From contig NZ_FNSD01000001.1 of assembly GCF_900105625.1 (NCBI RefSeq), positions 1,798,001-1,862,000 on the forward strand: a DNA stretch of 64,000 bases, written 5' to 3'. The notes beneath the pieces are model-generated. The model made no database searches, was not told the origin of the DNA, and saw only the letters and a program-made list of their open reading frames with translations. Numbering within the stretch: the first letter of the stretch is position 1; every line of letters begins with the position of its first letter. The DNA comes from Terriglobus roseus (lineage in GTDB: Bacteria; Acidobacteriota; Terriglobia; Terriglobales; Acidobacteriaceae). The position numbers were made by a program, and so were the translations under genes. Below are positions 54,213 to 61,491 of the stretch, one piece after another.

Positions 54213-56378
54213 CTAAGCAGCGCGGTGCTTCCCACCCAGCTTTAGCAGAGACGCAACGATTGCATCCTGCCATGCGGTGATCTCTTCCTCGCGCAGTGTT
54301 CGCTCCGGCGATTGGAAGACGGTACGCAGCAGCAGCGAGTACTCCCCGCGTGCAACGGCCTTGCCCTTCGGGTCGCGAAAAATTTCAATGGGTGCCAGCG
54401 AAATCATCTCTGCAATGCCAAGAGTGCTGATTGCGGTTTCGACATCTTTCCACTGAACGCTGTCTGCGAAGAGAAACGAGAAGTCACGCTCGACAGCCTG
54501 GTATCGCGATGGTTCTTGCGCGGAGGGCTGGCGCAATACGTATTCGAAGAGTGCCGGGATATTGAGCTCTGCCACAACGGCCGCTTCTTTCAATTTGCGG
54601 CGCTCACACTCAGCAGTGCTCAGCTCTCCCAACCATCCGACCGTCACGCCTCCAACGGCAAGACTGGCGCCGCGGCCTGCTTCAATCCACGCGGGAACAC
54701 CTTCGCTGGAGAAGACCGGGGACGGCATCACGAAGCGTGACAGCAACTCTTCGACAGCGCCTTTCACTTCAAAGAAGAGCGCGTCCGCTGCGTCGATCGT
54801 CCGGGTCGCGATGGCATCGCCGAAGGCGCCCAGCGCGAGCGATGGATGTTCGACGACTTGGGCGATCGTGCCGGTGAAGACGGTGCCGTACTCGAAGATG
54901 CGTCCCGAACGAACATCGCGTGTGCCATTCAACTGCAGCATGCCGACGGTGCCGGGCAGCAGCGATGGCCGCAGCATACCGGCCTCTGCATTCAGCGGGT
55001 TTCCCATAGGCACACCGCTGGTGCCGGGCGCAGCGAAGGTTACGGCATCGGCATCGCTGCAGAAGGTGCTGCTGATGGCCTCGGTCCAGCCGAGTGCACG
55101 GAGAATCTCTCGAACCCGGTCTTCCTTTGCAGCATGTGGCAACGCAGCAACGCCGCCGCTAAAGCTGGGCAGCGTGTCTGCGAAACGGTTATAGCCGTAG
55201 ACGCGCGCGATCTCTTCGATCAGATCAATTTCACGTTCCAGATCGAGGCGCCACGACGGCAACGTGACCTCGAATGAACCCGCGTCTTCCGCAGGGCGAA
55301 GATGGCAGCCAAGCGCCTGCAAATACTGCTCGATGACCTCAGGTGGAACAAGATGACCAGACGGGCCGGCCTCAAGCGTAGTGCCCAGCAGGCGCTGCAC
55401 TTCGTCCACGCTCAGCAGCACATGCGGACGCCTGGTTGTGCGTAGCTCCTGAGCTTCGACGACGACCTCTGTCATCGTGCCGACGGCTTCTCCACCACAT
55501 GCCGCAATGACACCGCGAGTGACCAGCCGGTTTGCGAGTGCGCACGCGCCAAGATCAGCACCGCGCTCGTAGCGATGCGAAGCGTCCGTATGCAGACCAT
55601 GCCGACGCGAGCTTGCTCGAATGGCCGCGGGATCGAACCACGCGGCTTCGACGAGGATGTTCTTCGTTTCTTCCGTCACACGCGAATCCCATCCGCCCAT
55701 GACGCCAGCGAGGCCGAGCGCCTTCTGCTCATCAGCGACGACCAGGTCGTCCTTCGTGAGTGTCTTCTCGCTTCCGTCCAGCAGCTTGATGCGCTCCCCG
55801 GCATGCGCGCGACGAACGACGATGCTTCCCTCAAGTTTGTCGAGGTCGAACACATGTGTGGGCTGCCCCATGGCAAGCCACGTGTAGTTCGTGATATCGA
55901 CTGCGTTGGAGATGGTTTTCTGTCCAAGCTGCTCAAAGCGTGTGGCAAGGATGCCCTCGCTTGCCTTGACCGTTACACCTCGAATCACCTGCGCAGTAAA
56001 GCGGCCGCAAAGGTCTTCCGCTTCAATGCGGACCGGGTAGCCGCCAGCAAAGTCACCGGCTGGTGCCGGGATATCGCATGCCAGCGACGGCAGCTTGGCG
56101 CCGACTGCGTCGCCCATTTCGGTGTGGACCACACGACGGTCTTCCAGCGTCAGCAAAGGGACGCCGTAAATAGTCGCAGCCTCGCGAGCGATGCCGTAAT
56201 GGTTCATCGCATCGACACGGTTGGTCGTGATGTCCATCTCGAAAAGATGGCCGCCATCTGCAAGCTCATGCACGCCTTCGACGGCAATGCCGCGCAGCGT
56301 GAGATCTTCGGCTAACTGCCGGTCGTTTACTTCGAGCGCGGGAAGATATTCGCGCAGCCAATTCGACAAGATATTCAT
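54213..56378 (-). CDS. pheT: Phenylalanyl-tRNA synthetase beta subunit, missing N-terminal OB domain
   Basis: 721 residues. B1 and B5-type parts are clear (MDITTNRVDAMNHYG at 48-62, YGVPLLTLED) and the C-terminal anticodon-binding domain (RYQAVERDFSFLF to LRTVFQSPERTL) is intact. In E. coli-type PheT the first motif lies near residue 155; here it is near 50, so the EMAP-like OB tRNA-binding domain of about 105 residues is absent. Total length agrees (721 against about 795). Still expected to form the alpha2beta2 enzyme with PheS. 24 bases downstream of pheS. Confidence 0.93.
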   Translation of the reverse strand: MNILSNWLREYLPALEVNDRQLAEDLTLRGIAVEGVHELADGGHLFEMDITTNRVDAMNHYGIAREAATIYGVPLLTLEDRRVVHTEMGDAVGAKLPSLACDIPAPAGDFAGGYPVRIEAEDLCGRFTAQVIRGVTVKASEGILATRFEQLGQKTISNAVDITNYTWLAMGQPTHVFDLDKLEGSIVVRRAHAGERIKLLDGSEKTLTKDDLVVADEQKALGLAGVMGGWDSRVTEETKNILVEAAWFDPAAIRASSRRHGLHTDASHRYERGADLGACALANRLVTRGVIAACGGEAVGTMTEVVVEAQELRTTRRPHVLLSVDEVQRLLGTTLEAGPSGHLVPPEVIEQYLQALGCHLRPAEDAGSFEVTLPSWRLDLEREIDLIEEIARVYGYNRFADTLPSFSGGVAALPHAAKEDRVREILRALGWTEAISSTFCSDADAVTFAAPGTSGVPMGNPLNAEAGMLRPSLLPGTVGMLQLNGTRDVRSGRIFEYGTVFTGTIAQVVEHPSLALGAFGDAIATRTIDAADALFFEVKGAVEELLSRFVMPSPVFSSEGVPAWIEAGRGASLAVGGVTVGWLGELSTAECERRKLKEAAVVAELNIPALFEYVLRQPSAQEPSRYQAVERDFSFLFADSVQWKDVETAISTLGIAEMISLAPIEIFRDPKGKAVARGEYSLLLRTVFQSPERTLREEEITAWQDAIVASLLKLGGKHRAA

Positions 56379-56402
56379 TGCAATCCTGAGCGCGCTTCGC
56401 GC

Positions 56403-57515
56403 TTATACAAACTGAGACAGAAACCGTAAGTCGCCCGAGTAGAACTGACCGATGTCACCGACGCCGTACTTCATCATGGCGATGCGTTCGACGCCCATGC
56501 CGAAGGCGAAGCCACTGATCTTCTTCGTGTCGTACGCGGGCTCCAGGCCGTTCTCGATACGTCGCGCGTCAACTGCGGCGAAGACAGCAGGGTCCACCAT
56601 GCCGCAGCCCAGCAGCTCGATCCATCCCGAGAACTTGCACTTGCGGCAGCCCTTCTGACCGCAGAAGGGGCAGGATATTTGAACGTCTGCGCTGGGCTCC
56701 GTGAAAGGAAAGAAGGACGGAAAGAAGCGCGTCTTCACACTCGATCCGAAGAAGGCCTTCATGGCGTAATCGAGCGTGCCCTTCAGGTCGCTGAAGGTAA
56801 TGTTCGTGTCGACGCAGAGGCCCTCGACCTGGTGGAAGATGGGCGAATGCGTGGCGTCGCTCTCGTCGTTGCGATGCACCTTGCCCGGAATGACAATGCG
56901 CAGCGGTGGCAGGTTTGCCACCATGCTGCGGATCTGCACAGGAGATGTGTGCGTACGCATCAACAGCCGCTCGCGCAGCGGCTTCGACTCCTGCCCGGCG
57001 ACTACCAGCGTGTCCTGCGTGTCGCGGGCTGGATGATTCGGCGGAAAGTTCAATGCCTCGAAATTGTAGAAATCCGACTCGACCTCAGGTCCGATGCCGA
57101 CCGAGTATCCAAGCGCAGCGAAGACCGCCGTCATCTCGCGCATGGTGCGCGTCAACGGGTGCTCCACGCCAACGCTGCGGCGGATGCCCGGCAGGGAGAG
57201 ATCAAGCGATGGGCCACCGCTGGACTTGGCCGATGCAGGTTCGTTCGCAAGTGCGGCTTCGATCTCGTTCTTAAGCGTGTTGAAGCGCATGCCCAGCGAC
57301 TTCTTCGCTTCGGGCGGCGCGGTCTTCAGCCATGTCTCGCTCAGCAGCTTCAGGCGGCCCTGTTTACGGCCCAGCCAATCGAGGCGAAAGTTCTCCTGCG
57401 CCTCGGCTGTGGTCAATTGCGACGTGGCAGAGCGGACCTGGTCAGTCAGCGCGCGGAATGCCTGGTCAAGTGAGGCATCGTCGAACGCGGTCAAAGGTGT
57501 GATGGTTTCCGTCAT
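56403..57515 (-). CDS. pheS: Phenylalanyl-tRNA synthetase alpha subunit
   Basis: 370 residues from ATG 57515 (the longer frame has no ribosome site). N-terminal coiled-coil, then class II motifs: IVIPGKVHRNDESDATHSPIFHQVEG, SADVQISCPFCGQKGCRKCKFSGW (a four-Cys insertion, CPFC and CRKC, a likely zinc site), and GFAFGMGVERIAMM. Charges tRNA-Phe with PheT. Overlaps nothing; pheT follows on the same strand. Confidence 0.96.
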   Translation of the reverse strand: MTETITPLTAFDDASLDQAFRALTDQVRSATSQLTTAEAQENFRLDWLGRKQGRLKLLSETWLKTAPPEAKKSLGMRFNTLKNEIEAALANEPASAKSSGGPSLDLSLPGIRRSVGVEHPLTRTMREMTAVFAALGYSVGIGPEVESDFYNFEALNFPPNHPARDTQDTLVVAGQESKPLRERLLMRTHTSPVQIRSMVANLPPLRIVIPGKVHRNDESDATHSPIFHQVEGLCVDTNITFSDLKGTLDYAMKAFFGSSVKTRFFPSFFPFTEPSADVQISCPFCGQKGCRKCKFSGWIELLGCGMVDPAVFAAVDARRIENGLEPAYDTKKISGFAFGMGVERIAMMKYGVGDIGQFYSGDLRFLSQFV

Positions 57516-57597
57516 AGTGGCAATGCTCGGCGCGGCCGCAGGGCCTGAGTCACTCAGAGTGATGCGCGTTCTTTCAGGATAAATGACTGCTGTGTGC

Positions 57598-59151
57598 TTA
57601 CAGCGAAGCCCAGACAATCGCCGCGGAGATGGCGCCCAGCAGCCAGCTTGTCCTATCGGTAATGGCGTAGACGACGGGATCTTCGTGCAGCTCGCCACGG
57701 CTGGCCAGCAGCCACACGCGGCTGATCCACAGGATCAGTACAGGCATCAGCAGCCACAACCGGCCCATATGGCTGTAAAGGTGCGCACCCGTCAGGTTGG
57801 AGATGTACATCGACAGGACGACAACCGCGGCAAAGGCGCTACTGGTACCAAAGGAGCGGAGTTGCTCGATATCCGCCGTCCGGTAACCGCGTCCGGAAGC
57901 CTTGTCGCGATTATTGGCAATCATCAATTCCAACTCACTGAAACGCTTGACGAAGGCCAACGATAGAAAGAAGAAGATCGAAAATGCAGCCAGCCATTCG
58001 GACATCGGGACGCCCGTGGCGCCGGCTCCTGCGAGCAGGCGGACCGTATAGAGACCACTGAGCACGATCACGTCGATCAGCATCATGCGTTTCAGCGCGA
58101 ACGAATAGGAGAGCGTGGTGATGGTGTAAATGCCCAGCCAGGCCACAAAGCCACTGGGCCCCTTCATCAGGCTCAGATGGGCTGCGCCGCCAGGGAAAGC
58201 CCGGTAGATGTAAGGCAGCAACAGGGCCAGCACAACAGAGATCGCGAAGAAGCCGAAGATAATGCCAATGCCGGCGAAGGGGGAAAGATCTCCCGATGCG
58301 AACGGTCGAAGACGTTTGCGCGGATGGCGCCGGTCGGCCTCAATGTCCAGCAGATCATTGATGATGTATGTCGCGCTGGCGCAGAACGAGATCGACAGAA
58401 AGGCAAGCGTGGAACAAAGGACACTGCGGGCTGAAAGGTCGTGCGCCAGAATGGCCGGCAGGAAGACCAGAATGTTCTTTGCCCACTGATGCAGTCGGAT
58501 GGCCTTGAGAAAGACCTTGACCATCGGGCGGCGGTCAGTGAACTCGCGATGCAGCACGGTCTTATCGCGTCGGAGTGCCCGACTCAGGGAGCCATGGGGA
58601 TTAGCCGCCATGGGCTGCACGCTGGCCTGCAGGAGCGTGCGGTCGGGGATCGCATTGCCAATGTAGGTGAAGCCCTCCGGAAATCGCTGCTGAAAGGCTG
58701 CAAGCTTATTCGCGCCGGCCAGGTTTAGTGTTCCGTCGGACGCCAGGACGTCGGTGAATAAATCTCCAAAGTGCGCTGCGACCTGATCGGCAAAACCCTT
58801 GTCGGCGGCGGTAGCCAGATAAATACGGCGACCGCGCGCATGCTGCTCCTGCAGATATTCGACCAGTGGGCGGTTGTACGGCAGGTGTTCCACATCGATC
58901 TGGACACGGCCGGTGATCTCGCGCTTGAAGCTTGCTTTGCCTTTGCTCACCCAACGCGCCCAGTGCAGCGGCGATGCTGGCTGCTGCCGAGCAAGGAGCA
59001 ACACCGCGTCCACAAGCGTGTCGCTTTTGACAAGGGTACCGTCCAGATCAACGCACAAAGGCACATCGCCGGTTCCGTTGGCAGTCGCGGACAGCGTGTC
59101 AGCCACGGGAGTTCGGTAATCGTCCATGCTCAACGGTGTCCTTCGGGGCAT
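57598..59151 (-). CDS. HAD phosphatase fused to UbiA prenyltransferase
   Basis: 517 residues. N-terminal HAD part: DLDGTLVKSDT (35-45, nucleophile Asp35) and a TAADKGFADQ second motif. Then a UbiA membrane prenyltransferase with nine helices: LHQWAKNILVFLP, the metal motif NDLLDIEADRRHPRKRLRP and a second weak Asp motif. The fused form matches the decaprenyl-phosphate phosphoribosyltransferase family (DPPR synthase, DUF/UbiA with HAD), linked to lipid-linked pentose supply. The start at ATG 59151 is one option; TTG 59133 has a better-placed AAGGA. Lies next to pheS with no clear link. Confidence 0.85.
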   Translation of the reverse strand: MPRRTPLSMDDYRTPVADTLSATANGTGDVPLCVDLDGTLVKSDTLVDAVLLLARQQPASPLHWARWVSKGKASFKREITGRVQIDVEHLPYNRPLVEYLQEQHARGRRIYLATAADKGFADQVAAHFGDLFTDVLASDGTLNLAGANKLAAFQQRFPEGFTYIGNAIPDRTLLQASVQPMAANPHGSLSRALRRDKTVLHREFTDRRPMVKVFLKAIRLHQWAKNILVFLPAILAHDLSARSVLCSTLAFLSISFCASATYIINDLLDIEADRRHPRKRLRPFASGDLSPFAGIGIIFGFFAISVVLALLLPYIYRAFPGGAAHLSLMKGPSGFVAWLGIYTITTLSYSFALKRMMLIDVIVLSGLYTVRLLAGAGATGVPMSEWLAAFSIFFFLSLAFVKRFSELELMIANNRDKASGRGYRTADIEQLRSFGTSSAFAAVVVLSMYISNLTGAHLYSHMGRLWLLMPVLILWISRVWLLASRGELHEDPVVYAITDRTSWLLGAISAAIVWASL

Positions 59152-59368
59152 CTGGCCTGATTGTTCAGTGGCGGGCGAATTTCATTATAGAGAGGCGCTA
59201 AGCGGCGCTTGAATCGCGGTCACTCGTTCTTGAAATACCTCGAAACCATTGGCGGGGGTCCACCGTCATTCCTATAGTCTATGGATTGCCCGGACAATGC
59301 TTTGTCCGGCGTCGCCAAACGAACAATTAATACATAAGAAACAAAGTCAGGACGGTCCGCCGCAGATC

Positions 59369-61159
59369 ATGTTGCCACTTTCAAGCGAGCACTCTGCCAC
59401 TTCCTCGCCCGAGCACCCGGCTTTGCCGGAGCACGCCTCGCCCTCGTCGACAGGTCTGCCGAACGACGCCTCGCAACACCCTGACGCCCCCAAAAAGCGC
59501 TCCTGGCTACGGATCGTCATCCTGATCCTGATCGCGGGCACAGTGATCGGCTTCATCACATACCGGCTGATGCATAAGCCAGCGGCAGCCGCCGGTGGTG
59601 GTGCTGGCGGTGGACGGCGTGGCGGCGGTGCCGGCGCGATCATCCCAGTGGCCTTTGATGTAGCGCAGTTGCGCACCATTCCCATCCAGCTGACCGCGCT
59701 GGGCACCGTGACGGCATATAACACCGTGACCCTGAAGAGCCGCGTCGACGGCCAGATCATGCGCGTGAACTTCACCGAGGGTCAGAGGGTCAAGCAGGGC
59801 CAGTTGCTGCTTGAGATTGATCCCCGGCCCTACCAGGCCACACTCGCAACCGCACAGGGCAACCTGGTCCGCGACCAGGCGAATGCGGCGCTGGCACAGG
59901 CTCAGGCTCAGCGCTACCAGCAGCTCTACGCTGCCGGTGTCGTCAGCAAGGAGTCGACCCAGACCCAGGAGAGCACGGCCGGACAAGCTGTAGGAACGCT
60001 GGCTGCGGACCGCGCTGCCATCCAGTCAGCACAGGTCAACCTCAACTACACGCGCATCACTTCTCCGATCAACGGCGTTGTTGGTCTTCGCCAGGTCGAT
60101 GTGGGCAACATTGTGACGGCCTCCGGATCGACTGGCCTGGTGGTTATCACGCAGCTTCAGCCCATCTCCGTGATCTTCACCCTGCCGGAAGATCAGCTAC
60201 CGGCAGTGTTTGAGCACATGCGCGGCGGTCACAAGCTGGTGGCCGAAGCCTGGGACCGCTCCAACTCGACAAAGCTTGCAACCGGGACACTGTTGACCAT
60301 CGACAACCAGATCGACACCACCACTGGTACGGCGAAGGTTAAGGCTGTATTCGATAACGCGGATAACTCCCTGTTCCCGAACCAGTTCGTGAACATTCAC
60401 CTGGTGCTTGAGAACCGGCCGAACTCGCTGGTGATCCCGGCAGCGGCTATCCAGACCGGCAATGGGGGCAGCTTCGTTTACGTGATCGACCGGACCCAGC
60501 CCCAGACGGCCAGCGGGGCGGCACCAGCCGGACGTACTTCCGGTACCGCCGGTGCCGCACAGAACACGGCAGGCGGAGCAGCTCCGGCGGGTGGCGCGGG
60601 CAGTGGGAATACCGGTGCGGATTCGACCGGAGGCGGCGCTGTCGGTGGTGGTCCTGGCGGCGGACCTGCTGGCGGTGGACGTCGCGGCGGCGGCGGTGCC
60701 GGTGGTGCCGGCAGCGGCCCGCAGACAAACTATCCCGTCCGCGTGGTTCCCGTCGTCATGGACAGCACGCAGGGCACGGACGTCATTATCAAGAGCGGCC
60801 TGAAGGCTGGCGACCAGGTGGTGACGGACGGCACGGAGAAGTTGCAGAGCGGATCGCGCGTGGTGCCTCGTCCTTCTGCCGACATGGTGGCGGCGCGGGC
60901 TGCACGCGGGCAGGCTGCTGCTCCGACCAGCACTGGGTCGGGCGCAGGCGACTTCTCCAACGGCCAGGGCTCGAACGTCGATACCGGTGCGGCTGGTGGA
61001 ACACGGCATCGCGGCAACGGCTCTGCCCCCACAGACAGCACTGGCCTGACGACGAGTCACGGCCCCAACGACAACCGCAGCGAACATGGCACAGGCGCAG
61101 GAACTCCGGGCACCGGCGAACACCGCCGTCGCCCGGCCGGCGCTGCGCCAGCACAATAG
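59369..61159 (+). CDS. RND efflux periplasmic adaptor (MdtA/AcrA type)
   Basis: About 596 residues from ATG 59369 (upstream ATGs are in frame but start no signal). A short N-terminal cytoplasmic part, one membrane anchor (WLRIVILILIAGTVIGFI), then the adaptor fold: lipoyl halves (VTLKSRVDGQIMRVNFTEG and INGVVGLRQVDVGNIV), a helical hairpin (AQAQAQRYQQLYAAG), and a beta-barrel plus membrane-proximal domain. Long Gly/Ala-rich insertions break the last domain (about 380-460) and the tail. It should link the pump downstream to an outer-membrane channel. 332 bases to the pump gene. Confidence 0.9.
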   Translation: MLPLSSEHSATSSPEHPALPEHASPSSTGLPNDASQHPDAPKKRSWLRIVILILIAGTVIGFITYRLMHKPAAAAGGGAGGGRRGGGAGAIIPVAFDVAQLRTIPIQLTALGTVTAYNTVTLKSRVDGQIMRVNFTEGQRVKQGQLLLEIDPRPYQATLATAQGNLVRDQANAALAQAQAQRYQQLYAAGVVSKESTQTQESTAGQAVGTLAADRAAIQSAQVNLNYTRITSPINGVVGLRQVDVGNIVTASGSTGLVVITQLQPISVIFTLPEDQLPAVFEHMRGGHKLVAEAWDRSNSTKLATGTLLTIDNQIDTTTGTAKVKAVFDNADNSLFPNQFVNIHLVLENRPNSLVIPAAAIQTGNGGSFVYVIDRTQPQTASGAAPAGRTSGTAGAAQNTAGGAAPAGGAGSGNTGADSTGGGAVGGGPGGGPAGGGRRGGGGAGGAGSGPQTNYPVRVVPVVMDSTQGTDVIIKSGLKAGDQVVTDGTEKLQSGSRVVPRPSADMVAARAARGQAAAPTSTGSGAGDFSNGQGSNVDTGAAGGTRHRGNGSAPTDSTGLTTSHGPNDNRSEHGTGAGTPGTGEHRRRPAGAAPAQ

Positions 61160-61491
61160 TGGGCGTGACCGGAGGCGCTTTGAAGCGCATCCGGTTACGT
61201 CTGTTCCACACGCGTTACGCGATCTGGACGATCTGGCTCTTCGCGAGCGAGATGGTCCAAAGCGAAGCCTGAACCTTCAAAGATGACCTCGCGATGGAAC
61301 GGCAGCGGCTCGATGCCGGATGCCGGAAGACTGCAAGTTTTTGAGACGCCGTTGCGGCGATTCTCAAGCCGACACGCCAGTACGATCTGAGCTGCCGGCA
61401 GAACCGATTCGCAGACCTGCCATGTGTCCGAACAAACGGTTCTTCGGACGCACGGCCGGCCCGCTTTACCCTCTCTCCGGAGCCTCCGCGT
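61160..61491. other. Gap of about 330 bases between adaptor and pump genes
   Basis: No gene seen. It begins with a hairpin: ACCGGAGGCGCTT (61168-61180) pairs with AAGCGCATCCGGT (61183-61195) with one mismatch. That may end or weaken transcripts after the adaptor gene. GGAG lies nine bases before the pump's ATG. Confidence 0.5.
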
